DNA of 64,000 bases from Owenia fusiformis (lineage: Eukaryota > Annelida > Polychaeta > Sabellida > Oweniidae). Each line of letters opens with the position of its first letter. The first letter of the stretch is position 1. The notes below the pieces were generated by a model, which was not told the origin of the DNA, searched no databases, and saw nothing but the letters and a program-made list of their open reading frames with translations. The stretch lies in the NCBI GenBank assembly GCA_903813345.2, contig CAIIXF020000008.1:36668867-36732866 (forward strand), given 5' to 3'. This document shows positions 21,795 to 48,116 of the stretch, piece by piece. A program made the position numbers and the translations under genes.

Positions 21795-24291
21795 CAGAAG
21801 CTTAACAGGAGGACCATATACACTAGCAGGAGAACATCTGACGCTGGTGCATCAGGAAGGCCTTTGACAGTGGTTGATGTTGAATTATGGGTCTCTTGTG
21901 TATCATACTGGAAAAATTAACTGTTCTAGATCAAAACTTACTGGCTCCAAGAGAAACTGGCTCCTTATGTGCAGCAAATTTTTGGTTTGTTTACAAAAAG
22001 ACCTAATATGATGATTATGAAACGGTTTTGCAAATCATTTTGTTTCAGAATTTTCTTTCATTTTATATATATTTATACAGAATAATGGATTTGTGCCAAA
22101 AGGATTTGGGTGGATTAATCTTTTTAGGGTTAAATGAAATTCATTTCATTTATTGAGAAAGTTGACATGTATTTAAGATACCTCATTCCAAATCATATCC
22201 ACTGCCAAGAACTGATATGAAAGTTAAATGTACTATAGAAATGTGATATCAATTTTGCACACATAATCAATGTTTCGTGTCCCTGAATTCATGAATATTC
22301 AATGTTAATTCATGTGCACAAATATTAAAGTGTTTCATAGTTAAGTCATATGCATAGATGTGTGTTACAAAATTCATTTACTGTTGAATGCTTGAGAAAA
22401 TGTGACACTCTTGTCTTGCATAACGTCTCTGGACCCCCCCCCCCCCCTCCCCTAGGCTACTTACATTCACCTCTACTTTACCTACATATGGAGGGGAGGA
22501 ATTTAGAGGAGCACAAGGGCTTGAAGAAAGACTAGTAAAAATCTAATTCCCTAAGATCACCCAAATTGAGGGTCCATTCATTTATGTGTGCTTATTTTGA
22601 TCAGGTTTCCACATGCTTGGCTGGCTGTTAAAGCTTGTTGCCATTTTCTCAATCATTCAACATCACATTTTTACTTAAGATCATAAAAGGGCAATCATAG
22701 TTGCCATGTTTGTAAGTAGAATGAGAGATGTGCAATATAATACTAAGATATGAACCTGTATGTTCCGAGAATTGCTGGTTCTGTAGAAAGAGAATACCTC
22801 CATATTGGTGCTCTATATATTGTATTTAATATTGTGTGTATAAGGGGAACACTGGAACATTATAGCTTAAGAAAAGTCATAGGGCATTCCCCAGTAGGGC
22901 AGTTTTAATGTCACCACCAGAATGGGGAATGTATTGTTATAGTCTCCAACTTTTTTGTGAACAGTGTTTGGCAGTCAGCATCTGACAGGTGGTGACATTC
23001 TGCATGTTAATGCCTTGTATATTAATATTAGGGTAGTTTCTTGTGAACATTAGGACATTTTTACGTTAAAATTAGGGCAGTTTCCAAGTTTTGTTAAAAT
23101 TAGGGCATTTCAATTTAACCTTATGGCAGTTTTAACTTACTGAGCTCAAGATACAAAATTTTCAAAAAAATATAGGTCACTCAAATATGGCTGTGGTTGA
23201 TACTTGAGATTATTACTGAGCTTTGTATATAAATTACTGAGCTTTGTAAATAAATTACTGAGCTTTGTATATAAATGTAGAGTGAAGTCTATTTATTATA
23301 GAATTGTAAATACTTTTATTATTAATACTGACTGCAGTCATCATTATAAATTATAATAATGCATACATAGTTGTACATCTTGGATGTTTTACAATTTACA
23401 AAATGTACAAAATATATGTAACATATTAAAACATAACTTTGTTTTCATTTTTGTTGATAATTTAACACAGATTTGGAACTTATTCATTGTATTTCTGACC
23501 ACTTTAGATGGGCTATGTACAATGAGTTAATTGACAAATTAACTTCATATACAAGTATCAAAAGATTTCACTCTCTAGTCATTACCCACCTTGACAATTT
23601 GGCAAAGGGCACCCAAACTTAGCATTTTACCATGCAGGATACACGCCACTCCATAAGTTTGGCAACTGAAAGACTCCATTTGATAGCATATTTAAGCCTG
23701 TTTATGTGTTTTAATGCTTAAAATACATGATACAGAAGGGAACTTAAGTTGCCAAACTTATGTAGGGGGTGTATAATGTATATTCATGTGAACGCTGTTC
23801 TTGTCAAAAGGGGAGGCATGTTCAACTTTGGACTTTTGGATTCTAATTCCCAATACAGAATAGAAACTTTCCAGATTATTTTTTTTTCTGGATGTAAATC
23901 GTCATATTATATCAATGTTAAACATTGTACCCCGTTGTTACATTATTCATATCAACTATATTCTGTCTGTGTTTTAAAAGAAATCTATGTACATACTGCA
24001 CAAATGGAATTATTAATGACAAAATATTCAATGACAGTAATATCAAAAGCATATTGAAGCTAATGCCTAGTTGAGCAATTTGAATAATACTACAATCTTC
24101 ATAATGTTTTGAGCCTTTATTTTCTTGTCATGTAAAAGTAATACTGCAGGATATAATTTTGAGGAATTTTTCATTTGACCTCAAAAAATGACATCCTATT
24201 CCATTTCATTATGATCCAAACTGCTTTTTCTCTGCCTAAGGCCTCGTCCTATCAGTTTCCCTTAAATCCTACCATAATTAAATGTCAACTT
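21795..24291. other. Convergent 3' regions of TTC7 (+) and STPG4 (-)
   Basis: No coding exon is visible between the TTC7 stop and the STPG4 stop. It should hold both 3' UTRs. Possible TTC7 poly(A) signals are ATTAAA at 22324-22329 and AATAAA at 23249-23254. A C-homopolymer lies at about 22434-22449, and an ATGTCACCACCAG repeat copy lies at 22908-23000. Confidence 0.5.
24116..24121 (-). terminator. Candidate STPG4 poly(A) signal
   Basis: AATAAA on the - strand, 171 nt after the STPG4 stop codon. Confidence 0.45.
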
Positions 24292-24513
24292 TCAAACTTG
24301 AAATGCACTTGAAAAGAAAAGTCCATGTTGTTTTCCCATTCTGGCTATAGTTGCAGGCATTGGGGATTGGAATGTCTTTTCATATGACCCAGGCCCAGGT
24401 ACCCGCGTATGTGATGTTGAGAATCGTGGAGTACGTGATTTGAAGCTAGAGGATATTGGGTGAAGCGCATCTGGTGGAGTATGTTCATAGTTGCCAGGTG
24501 CAGGACCAATTTT
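24292..24513 (-). CDS. STPG4: STPG4 exon 6 (last)
   Basis: Residues 225-297 and the TGA at 24292-24294. It contains GPAPGNYEHTPP, FKSRTPRFSTS, VPGPGSYEKTF and TIARMGKQHGLFF, closely matching the human STPG4 C-terminus. Acceptor TGTTTTCAG. Confidence 0.95.
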   Translation of the reverse strand, partial: KIGPAPGNYEHTPPDALHPISSSFKSRTPRFSTSHTRVPGPGSYEKTFQSPMPATIARMGKQHGLFFSSAFQV

Positions 24514-27500
24514 CTGAAAACAAAGTTAAATTAAAATATTATGCTACCCCTATAATTGTTATTAACATGCCACTATGATCAATTATGTCATCTTGACAAA
24601 CTCTGTTCTGTATGATTAACCATGTCACCATGTTATCTTCTTTCTTATATCAGAAAAATTGCAATGATAACCCAAAGATTGAGAAAAAGGAAGTAACATT
24701 TTACTAAGAAAGTGATCGTGGCATGCGATAAAGATTTTCATGATGAAAGATTTTATTGATGTCACAATGTAATTGGTTTTTCAGATGGAATCAATTGCTC
24801 ATGAATAAATAATAAAAGGTATTGAAGCCAGAAAGTTGATTAAACCATGATATGCAATAGTGTGAGCTATGATTATGTAATAAAAATGTCTGTGGCAATG
24901 ATTTATGCATTAAGTATTGATCATTTCATTCATCATTAATGAGAAGCAATAACAATTTTATGATAGCTTAATTAAATTATCGTCATATACATTTCTAGAT
25001 CTATAAAAGTTTCTATGAGCAACAAAAGTCTACTTTCGATTGTTATAACAATTCTATTATGTATAAAATGGTATAAAAACCTGCAAAGCAAAAAAAAATC
25101 AATAAAAGACTTCCGTTTGTTGCAGGCATTATTGATGCTCTATTCAAGAGTCTACAATAGCTACCTGTCCAACATATTGTACAATGGATTAGTCAACATT
25201 TGGTTACAGTCTGTCTATAGTTTGATTAAATCTAGTATATGTTGCAAAATAAGCAAATACTAAGCAACTATATAGTTCTACACTATTTCATTGATATGTC
25301 TATATTATGATAAAGCCTGATTCTGCTATAAGTATAACATCGTTCAAAGGTCTAATATTAACTTTGTCAAGAAACATAAACGACAAGGGTCATAAATATC
25401 CACTTTTAATGAAATGACCGACTGAATCATAAAGTTCCTTACAAATTAGAGATCACTTCAAAATCACTGCTATATATTGATATACTGTAAGTAAACCAAT
25501 GTGAATTTGTCATCTTAATGTAAAAATCATCTTCAAATATCTAATTTATGAAGATTTATAGCCTGAATTTTGCCAATTTTGTAATGTCTACAATTTGTGT
25601 TGTAACTTTGTTCACCTTTGTACTGCCACAGAGGCCAAACTAACGATGGTTACAATTTATAGATTTCTTAAAATTGCAGCTACTTCCTTTATCCTGTCTG
25701 TGATAAAGTGTTGCGGAACTCGAGGAAAACCTGTATCATTAACAGAATTATGATGCAAGGGAACATTGTCTAGACATATCTGAATCAATTCTATTAAAAA
25801 GCTCATCTAGTAGGCTACTGTATTTTAATTTTTACCCCATATGACTATTTCAGTGGTGTAGGAATATACAGTAAAACCTGTCTAAGTGGGACTTCTTTGG
25901 TACCTCTAAAAGTGTTCCACTTGGGAGGTGTCCCACCTATAGAGGTTCATTTAACATTAATCAGTTGGTCTTGCGACATTGAAAAGTGTATCAGTAACAG
26001 AGGTGTTCCACTTCTAGAGGCGTTCCACTTTACAGGTTTAACTGTACTTGGAAAAAAGCATGCTCATGATGGAAATATTTCATTTCATTTTTGTCCTATG
26101 AAGGCTAATCCCTATAAAGAAAACTGTTAATCTAAAGATTCACATTTGGTAGGCAAAAATGAAATAAAAATATATGCTTCCATTTTGGATAAAACTTTTA
26201 TATTTAGTACTTGTTCTAAAATGCTAGAATTCATCGATACTCAAGTAACTGAGAAATGGAATGGCAAAATTGCAAAATTTGCAATGGTAACAATCAGCAA
26301 TTTTCCTGGAAAAACGTGTAGTGTTTCATGTCAGTCTGTGTTCAAATTGAGGTTTCCTACACCACTGTTAACATTATAACTTACTGTTTCGTCACTATCG
26401 TTGGATTTTTGTGAATTTGATGAACCCTTCAAATTATGCAATCATGATTAAACACAATAAAAACAAAAGGGTGGGAGTTATTTATATACTAGGTGAACGA
26501 GAAGTGTTTAAGATAGAGATATCATTCATTATCCATGAAATAGAATAGAAAATAAATAGTGCATATGTGCAATATTATCACATCCAATAAAGAATTAGAA
26601 ACTTAGATGAAAATGGTTGTAAAAGAGGTTCATTAAGAAATGTTATATAGATAAGGTTTTTGTGGGTCTGCAAAGATACATGTGCATGGCATACAAGACC
26701 AATGAAATCCCCTACAGACCCCCCCCCCCCCCCCCTATTACACCAGTGCTTGTAAAAGTGCATCTCATATACTTACTGGTCTAAAATATTTTGTAGGGAA
26801 TCGTTGAGATTGTGATTTGAACATGAAATGTTTTGATGGTTGTTTTTCCACGGAACAGGTTAGGTACTTCTCAGCAGTGTATTGGTTAGGAGCAACATTG
26901 ATGTCCTGTAAAATTAAAATTAAATAAGTCAAAGAAGGGTCAATAAAATGTAACCGTTAGCCTGTGTACTAAAAGGTTTCCAGCCTTGATGAAAAGAAAT
27001 ACAAAAAGAAAATTTAATTTAAAAATGACTAGGAGCACAGGTAGGTTAAGCATAGGTACTGATTTTTGATCAGATATCATACAAGTAAAAAATAAATGAG
27101 CTTTCAAATGATATATGACACTAATAGTAAGACTTTTCTTGCATAAACATGAACATTATTACATATATGAACATATTACTTCATATAAACCACATTAAAT
27201 CATTAACCATTTAAAACAGTAAAGAGACCCACCTTGTCTTTTTTACCAAAGTTAAGAAAATCTCTTGCATCTCTCTTAGTACTTTTAAAACCATATGTAG
27301 TGTTGAACTTGTCAAAACTGAAAGTTAGAAAAACAAGAATAAACAAATGCATATGCCTATTTAATCTAATATTCTAGGTTTCTTTGGAGTACAGATGGAC
27401 AACTGAATTTGACTCACAAGAGCATTAGTATGTTTATAGTCGGAGGCTTGATCTTGACTATCTTTATAATAAAACCAGGGTAATACTTTCAACAAATTGT

Positions 27501-30306
27501 CTTTTTCTATCATTAACATATCCCCATTACAGTTACCCCATTACATGACTTTCCTACTGAGCCATTTATTAAATATTTCTTGTGGCAAAATGTGTACCAT
27601 ATTAAAGTTGTATACCAAATTAAAGCAGTGGCCAATATCTTCTATGGTACATGACATAAGTGTTTAAATATGATTTACTAGTTATATCAAAAGAAGTAGA
27701 AAGTTTCTACATGTACTTAAAACATGAATGCGGTAGAAGCATAAGACATTATCCAGTTATGATTAATTATGTATAGGAAAATAATGTGGCAACTGGGCTG
27801 TATGTAAACGTGTTATTCAGTTTTTGCTTGAAATCTTAAATTCACCATGGATTTAGGTATAGTCAAACATATTGGTCTACTTACTTTGAAAGAAAGTCTT
27901 TATGTTCATAAGCACCAGGCATAAGTGCAGCTCCTTTATGCCACGGATGTGCATCACGTTTTCTCCCATCACTTTTAAATCTATAAGTATTTTGTTTCTT
28001 GTCTACCTCATCTATGAAATCATAATGGTCGTAAGTACCTGGGAGGGGTGTCTCCTGAAAATGCATTAAAGTATACACGTGTTGATTATTAGTTGAAATG
28101 AACAATATTCTACGATCTAGTGGGTAGACTGTTGAAATTTGGGAATGCTGAATTATGGCAATGTAAGATTAGAAATTTACATGCAAAATGTCACCACCTG
28201 CCATTTGTTAAAGATGTCGAACACCAACCGCCGAAGACCACCCACAAAAATATTGGAGGCTATAACAATATTTCAACACTTCTGGTGATGACAAATTATA
28301 ATAAAAACCTAAATATCTATTAACGATAAATACTAGATATATATAGTACCACAAAACTGTCAATTAATCAAACCTATTTTCGATGGTTATTCACAATTTA
28401 GATATAAAATTAAAATGAAATCAAAATCGCCATGTTAGCAATCTATTGTCAATCATCACATTTTCCTAAAATTGCTGAATTACAAATACAAAACCAAAAA
28501 AGCCCAACTTACCCTAATATCTTTTCTCCACCAGGATTCTCGTCCGGATTTTGTCTTTTCATAATCTTCTGACTTTCTTGGCCATTCATCCTAATAATAG
28601 ATAGCAGTTGTGAACTAATATTTTAGATTATATAGATTTTTTTCGAATTCAAAATAAGAACATTTTTTTTTGATAATTCCCTAATCAATAATGAGTGAAT
28701 TATCAATAATATGATTTATATTAAATCAGAATAAGGCATAATCTTAAGTGCTGAGTAACATGTCAAATCAACGCACTGCACGGTCAAGTAAAATCAAGTG
28801 CAATCTTATTTCAAATGTCAGATTATTTTGCTCCTAGCAACATTTGGTAAAAAAAACTTTCACACCTTTCACTGCCCATTGGCATTTTAAACCAAAAATA
28901 ATACTATTATCAGCAAATTTATTTCCATAAGACAGTCAGACAGTACCTTTTAGTTTTGAATATTTGGGGTTGGATTGGAACCTTGCTTTTTTCCAGGTGA
29001 AAAGCACTTAAATTGTCCCTATTGTTAGTTTAACAATCTCACGGGGTACCATCGAATAATTTTGGCAACGTACCGGAGAACGACATTTTACTAAGAAATG
29101 GCAATGATTTAGCACAATATATTTTTTAACTAGAGTTCTACTTTGATTTTGACAAAAGTAAGTATTCCATGCAATGGCTATTTCATTCATGAGTTTGTAG
29201 GAATTCTGTTGGAACCCAGTTCTGATCAAGTACGAAGTTATTGAAATCGGCGCAGTCGGACTTTACTCCGAAAGATGGTTTTTCGATTATAACTTTTTAC
29301 AACATTTATGTATAGACTTTTGAAAAAAGTATAGAATAGTCCTTATACTATTGAATAATTCTGTTATTTCTGATTCACACGACTCTGATTTGTTTAATTT
29401 AAAAAAAAGTTTTAAAAATATTACTTAGGAACGTAACCGGAGCTGGGAACGTAACCGGAGCAGATCAGTTGAATTATATAATTTAAAAAAATAAAATATA
29501 TGATTTAAAGCATATATATTAATAAATACGCATTCGAAAAATCCCGTATGTTTTTAAATTAGTATATGTGCTTTAAATCATATATTTTAATTTTTTTGAT
29601 TAAATAATTCAACTGATCTGCTCCGGTTACGTTCCCAGCTCCGGTTACGTTCCTAAGTAATATTTTTAAAACTTTTTTTTGAATTAAACAAATCAGAGTC
29701 GTGTGAATCAGAAATAACAGAATTATTCAAAAGTATAAGGACTATTCTGTACTTTTTTCAAAAGTCTATACTTAAATGTTGTGAAAAGTTATAATAGAAA
29801 AACCATCTTTCGGAGTAAAGTCCGTCTGCGCCGATTTCAATAACTTCGTACTTGATCAGAACTGGGTTCCAACAGAATTCCTACAAACTCATGAATGAAA
29901 TAGTTATTGCATGGAATACTTACTTTTGTCAAAATCAAAATAGAAGTCTAGTTAAAAAATATATTGTGCTAAATCATTGCCATTTCTTAGTAAAATGTCG
30001 TTCTCCGGTACGTTGCCAAAATTATTCGATGGTACCCCGTGAATCTGTTTAAACTATGTTTTAAAGAAAATAAGTTGTTCATCCCCTTTTTCTTACCTTC
30101 TCTGGTGATCTACTCCTAGTGCCTAATTTAAGAAAAGTTTGACTTTTTAACATCTTTCTTTTTCTGGCTTTCTTAGTTTCAGCATTTTCTATTTTCTTGG
30201 CGCTTTGTGCTTTCGGCTTCCCCGAAGCTGTAGAGGCTGTAGTTGCTGTCAGTGCCCTTGGGGCAGGGGTGGCCCTCATTACTGGGCTGGTTGTTGTTGG
30301 GCCCAT
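24292..30306 (-). CDS. STPG4: STPG4, sperm-tail PG-rich repeat protein 4
   Basis: Six - strand exons give 297 residues (human STPG4/C2orf61 is about 250). STPG proteins carry short Pro-Gly-rich repeats (SHIPPO type) and are linked to sperm tails and axonemes. Mouse STPG4 has been tied to germ cells and paternal chromatin. Visible repeats are TPLPGTY at 98-104, MPGAY at 141-145, VAPNQY at 185-190, GPAPGNY at 227-233 and VPGPGSY at 262-268, each followed by Tyr/Phe-x-Phe-Lys segments. Diagnostic matches are SGRESWWR before the first repeat, SQRFPTKYF in exon 5 and TIARMGKQHGLFF near the end. Residues 1-70 are Ala/Thr-rich then Lys/Arg-rich and less conserved. The start at 30306 is in ACCATGG context and is the first ATG after an in-frame TAA. 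Exons: 30097-30306, 28513-28590, 27885-28054, 27233-27317, 26777-26905, 24292-24513. Confidence 0.92.
24514..26776 (-). other. STPG4 intron 5
   Basis: AT-rich intron with one pogo-like MITE (25869-26044) and a C-homopolymer at about 26718-26734. No other feature was recognised. Confidence 0.6.
25869..26044. mobile_element. Pogo/Tigger-like MITE
   Basis: Ends CAGTAAAACCTGT and its near reverse complement, flanked by TA on both sides. 176 bp, non-coding. Related sequence is at 30844-31031, and partial ends are near 1474 and 12460. Confidence 0.65.
26777..26905 (-). CDS. STPG4: STPG4 exon 5
   Basis: Residues 182-224, with VAPNQYTAEKYL and SQSQRFPTKYFRP, matching human LSPGQYNV and VQRFPTTYFIP. 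Acceptor ATTTTACAG, donor GTAAGT. Confidence 0.95.
27233..27317 (-). CDS. STPG4: STPG4 exon 4
   Basis: Residues 153-181, with TTYGFKSTKRDARDF. Acceptor ACTTTCAG, donor GTGGGT. The frame links exons 3 and 5. Confidence 0.92.
27885..28054 (-). CDS. STPG4: STPG4 exon 3
   Basis: Residues 97-153 hold the first two PG repeats, TPLPGTYDHYDFIDE and LMPGAYEHKDF, with YRFKSDGRKR between them (human YNFKNEGRKK). Acceptor TTTTCAG, donor GTAAGT. Confidence 0.95.
28513..28590 (-). CDS. STPG4: STPG4 exon 2
   Basis: Residues 71-96, DEWPRKSEDYEKTKSGRESW then WRKDIR. The acceptor is TATTATTAG and the donor GTAAGT. GRESWWR corresponds to human REGWWR. Confidence 0.92.
29040..30041. mobile_element. 1.0-kb near-perfect palindromic element in STPG4 intron 1
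   Basis: Two ~480-bp arms are near-exact reverse complements about a centre near 29540. The ends begin CACGGGGTACCATCGAATAA. Both flanks carry AATCT (29035-29039 and 30042-30046), a perfect 5-bp target duplication. Inner repeated motifs read AACGTAACCGGAGC. It is non-coding; the similar peptides read from the two arms are just mirror images. Confidence 0.85.
30097..30306 (-). CDS. STPG4: STPG4 exon 1
   Basis: Starts ATGGGC in ACCATGG context and ends GAGAAG before GTAAGA. Residues 1-70 are low-complexity Ala/Thr followed by a Lys/Arg-rich stretch with KKARKRKMLKS. This exon is less certain than the rest because the family is poorly conserved here. Confidence 0.8.
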
Positions 30307-30843
30307 GGTTAACTTAATATCCGCTACTCCTGATTTATTCTTATTTTCCTGTTGTTTTTTATAAAATTAAATTGTTATTAGCCTGCTGCGTTCAACTAAA
30401 ATCCTAAATGCACTTAGTTATTATTCATAATGGTGATTTTTTCTTACGTTTTTATTTCAGTAGTTTAGTCATATTAGTAGGTTTCTATCCAAGTTATTGT
30501 ACTCAATCGCTACTGTTTACTTGCTTAAACATTGCACCATATTGTCAATCTGTTAACATGGGACTTTGCTCTACACATGTTGTTGATAAGTACATTTGCG
30601 TCCTTAGCAACCGACCATTCAATGTCAATTTAGCCCTTTTGTATTGGCTTCCAGCACTGTTCGTACAATGGTTTGTTTGTACAATAAATCTATGCTTCCT
30701 ATAGGTATTATATTAGATTTATTGAGTGGAATAAAGATAACATTTCCTCGCTTCATTTCCTTAAGGGTGACTTAGTTATAAACTAGAAAAAGGCAATTTT
30801 AAAAATGAATTCTTGGTTAACATGACATGATGAAAATGTAGTA

Positions 30844-31031
30844 CAGTAGAACCTGTCCGATCCAAACACTACTGGACCGGCCAAAAAGTGTACATATTGA
30901 CAGTTGTTCGCATTTCAAGTTTTTTAACATGGAAGTGACAGTTCATGGTAGAAAAAAAACTGGGACCAAAAGAGCTTTCACATCCAAAAATGTTCAGGTT
31001 AGACAGGTGTCCAGAAATACAGGTTTTACTG
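30844..31031. mobile_element. Pogo/Tigger-like MITE
   Basis: Ends CAGTAGAACCTGT and ACAGGTTTTACTG, with TA on the left and CA on the right. Related to 25869-26044. Confidence 0.6.
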
Positions 31032-31555
31032 CATATTTCTATAATAAATATTGAACAAACGATTTATTATAATATTCTGTTCGTCTGTTCATAGCCCACA
31101 ATTCCATTGCTATTTTTGTAAATAAAAAAATATCATGAGAAGGGACCAATACAATAGCAAGGTGTTCGCTACAGTTTAATAGATGTCGCATGAGTAGTTC
31201 ATTTCTTTATATCAGAGACATAAAATTAATGAGGTTTTACATTTTACTTACCTTTCACAAGCAGATTAGATTGAGCAAATTATTTTCTGAAATATGCAGT
31301 AGTTTTTGCGCTAGATTTTTTTAATTCGTGGTTAATTCGTGGTTATTATTTTCATTAATTTTTTGAAAATAGTGGTAGTTTTGTGCTAGATTTTGAAATA
31401 AACAAGTTTTTGGAGTAGATTTTAAATGACACAGTAGTTTTTGCGGCAAATCTTCCAAAAAGGTGTCTGGTTGAGCCTCATACGAGTATAGTGAGTACAG
31501 TACGCAAAAAATCCCAAAAATCAGATGCGCTGTGTACAAATTGTTTGCGAGCTCG

Positions 31556-31690
31556 GATCTCTGTGCACGAGTGGAGAAATATGTTCAGGAAAGATTTCAC
31601 GTTCGTAATGTGAGAATCGTAGTTCGAGTGCAAGGAACGTAGTCAGAACTGATGTTCGCATTGGTGGAAGTCTACAGGTCTAGGAGGCCT
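31556..31690 (+). repeat. CpG-rich interspersed repeat, copy 1 (decayed)
   Basis: Shares GAGAAATATCTTC-, CGTTCG-, GCAAGGAACGTAGT- and GATGTTCGC-type blocks with copies at 51896-52075 (-) and 61318-61465 (+). It has more CpG than its surroundings. Confidence 0.65.
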
Positions 31691-32477
31691 GTTGAAGTCC
31701 ATTAGAAGTATACCATATGGATCATATGATGCAACGTATTTTATAAAAATTATCTACAATATTGTAAGGCTTTCAGTAGAAACGATATGTCTTATGTTCT
31801 TGTCATAATGGTTCCTGGATGATGAGGAGGTACTAGACATCATTTCTTTGTGGGTAGGCTAATAGATCATGATTTTGAGATGTTGGGGATGTTTTCGTCA
31901 AACTGGTTACGTTTATCATGGACCTCAAGATATAGGTCCATGCGTTTATATATACTGCCTTTATGTAATTTGCTCATTGCAGCGTGAATGGTGGAAACTG
32001 TGTGGATGACAATATCTGCTGTAACACAGGCAAGTTACAATGCTGTTGTTTTATTTAAATGATAGCCTACTAAAAATACCAGAAGAATGTTTGATGTTTA
32101 AAATGACAACAAAGCTTAGAAATGTATTACTAGTATTTATTTATTTGGGTTGCTATTAATTTAATTAAAGGGTGATATAACACACTCTTCTGGTTGCTCG
32201 ATCATCACATTCTATCCATCGACCAGTAGCAAACATTATCAGAATAGATTACTTGTTTGTCCTCACAATTATATTCCCAATATTATCTGGTATTCGCAAT
32301 AACCATCTTTGGAATAATAACAATGTCTTTGTTATATCTTCAGTGTCGTGTGCATATGATGGACGGTGTCGTTCAGATTAGACAATGTCACGAAATCGCT
32401 CAGTCCAGATGCCTCCTCCGATAGAAAATCAGTCTTCATTGTAACATTACTTATGATGTATTTTAATGTTATATACA

Positions 32478-33092
32478 CACGGTGTTATAGCATGACGGTT
32501 ACGCCACCTCTGAAAACGAGGATAGACGGCTACGTTCACTGATTTATCCAATAAAATGGCCGCGATGGAAGAGCAATCTAAGGTTGGTCTGAAAACAAAT
32601 ATAGGAATTTCAATATTCCATTTCTTAGGCTACCCATTATAACAATAACATGGAAAGAGGCTATCAGATCTAGCAACCTTGACTTGACAGATGTACAGGC
32701 ACGTAACCGTCCGCTAAATATCTTACGTACAACTAATACAATACGTTACCGTCCATAGAATTCGATAGAAGTCATATACGTAGTCGTCTAACGACATTGC
32801 GTTTGAAACCTTATTATTTACGATATACACCACAAATGAACTTGGATATCTCAGTCAGTAGGTTTACAGCTTATATTGTTTCTTGTAGACCACCTGGCAG
32901 ATTTGACACAGTCTTTATGATCATCATTATATACGTCACCGAATGGAACTTGTATTAAAGGAAATATTATCTGTGAATATTGCCTACTGGCAAGAAAGAG
33001 GACATGCTGCCTTTCCCATCCGCCATTTTTTGTTATGTTACCCCAAAATTTTGCAAATCGCCTTGACGTAACCGTCATGCTATAACACCGTG
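32478..33092. mobile_element. CACGGTG-ended element with 5-bp duplication (Transib-like ends)
   Basis: Perfect 26-bp inverted ends starting CACGGTGTTATAGCATGACG. The flanks ATACA (32473-32477) and ATACA (33093-33097) are identical. Inner copies of the GTAACCGTC motif occur in both orientations. 615 bp, no transposase. CAC-N-GTG ends with 5-bp duplications are typical of Transib/RAG-like transposons. Confidence 0.8.
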
Positions 33093-33198
33093 ATACAGTT
33101 ACATGTTTCACAGTTAGGTTATTTGTGACATAATTGCATCCATTCATGTCTATTTCGCTTATCATAATGTTTTGGTTTATATCACAACCCAATAAGGT

Positions 33199-33291
33199 TA
33201 GCCTTGCCCAAGACGGCCTCTTTTACTTATCTTGATTTCAGATTATAATTCAGGATCTGATAAGTGAAATATACCGACTTGGGCAAGGCTA
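33199..33291. mobile_element. 93-bp hairpin MITE
   Basis: Ends TAGCCTTGCCCAAG and its reverse complement. The 9-bp CAATAAGGT occurs on both flanks (33190-33198 and 33292-33300). Confidence 0.7.
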
Positions 33292-34035
33292 CAATAAGGT
33301 GTGTACTGTATTAAAGATTTACTTTCCTTCTCAATATCTACTTGTAACTACTGTATACCATTCGATTTCTATGGGAAATTCCTCCAAGAGAATATTCTAG
33401 GGATTAACAGATTAAAGAGTGTTCAGTTTAGACAATTTGAAAAATTATTGGCATACATGAAACCAATTTAAAACAGCATTTATATTATTCGAAAGCGTTG
33501 ATTATCTAAGTTTGAAAAACAAAAATACCTGGGTGAAGTCAGTCCTAACAGTACTTGTTAAGTTATTGGAAGTTTTAAGAATTGTTACAGACACTGATCT
33601 CCAAACTCACAACAAAATAGTCGGAGACATAACAATATGTCACTTCTGGTGGGCGACATAAAAAGCCTGGCTATGGATCCACATGTTTTAAAAATCTCCT
33701 TGCAATTCGTTCAGTGCTAATCATACTTTCTTCAAGAAGCTGAATTTCCAGGTAGTCAGAGGTAGTGAAGTAAAATACTTTTGGAAGATATATTTTTAAG
33801 AAAGGCAAACAATACAAAGATTTGATTTGAATTTCATTTGAAGTGAATCAGTTATTTCTCAGCAAGAGTTGGATTCCAAGAAATTAATAAATTGAGAATC
33901 TGCTTAAATGTTAGCAGGAATACAGCAAACAAATTGCTACGGAGATTATGCTAAAATCAACACCGAGGTTTCAGTGCTGTCTCATACAATTATATGTAAC
34001 ATAAAACAATCCAGTTTTTTTTATAAAGAATTATG

Positions 34036-34041
34036 TTTAAT
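34036..34041 (-). terminator. Candidate poly(A) signal for distal calmodulin exon
   Basis: ATTAAA on the - strand, about 270 nt after the TGA at 34311. The sequence between (34050-34310) is less AT-rich than its neighbours, as expected for a calmodulin 3' UTR. Confidence 0.35.
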
Positions 34042-34310
34042 TTTCATAATGGCTTGACAGATATAGTACAAAAAAATTTACAAATAATATATCCCAGAGA
34101 AAAAACAAGAGAGGTTGAAGTATGTGTGTTTGTGTATCTGCAAGGAACAGAGCTGTTTGAATGTTCATAGTTCCCGATGATTTAAGTGATAGGAGTCCAT
34201 ATATGGCAACATGATACGCACAGACGTCCTGGGCTCCACAGTGAAGAGACATCTGGTGGCACGTACAAGATATATACAATTTACGACACAAATGGCGAAC
34301 ATACAGGAGA

Positions 34311-48038
<13,728 letters not shown>

Positions 48039-48106
48039 TGCGATTTTTGATATCTTCTTCCTTACGATTTGACGTTTCTTCTGCTAATGTTTATTTCCGG
48101 GAACTA

Positions 48107-48116
48107 CTTATATATA
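48107..48116 (-). promoter_or_regulatory. Calmodulin TATA box
   Basis: TATATATAAG on the - strand, 69 bp upstream of the start codon. A transcription start would be expected near 48080, giving a ~40-nt 5' UTR. Confidence 0.6.

Larger units (their letters stand above)
30307..34035. other. Intergenic region between STPG4 start and calmodulin end
   Basis: Contains the STPG4 promoter (no TATA box or other element recognised) and several short mobile elements, listed separately. No convincing exon was seen. Confidence 0.5.

Noticed and set aside
29008-30052. Matching 66-73-aa frames on opposite strands
   Set aside because: Mirror image of the palindromic element's arms, not a protein family.
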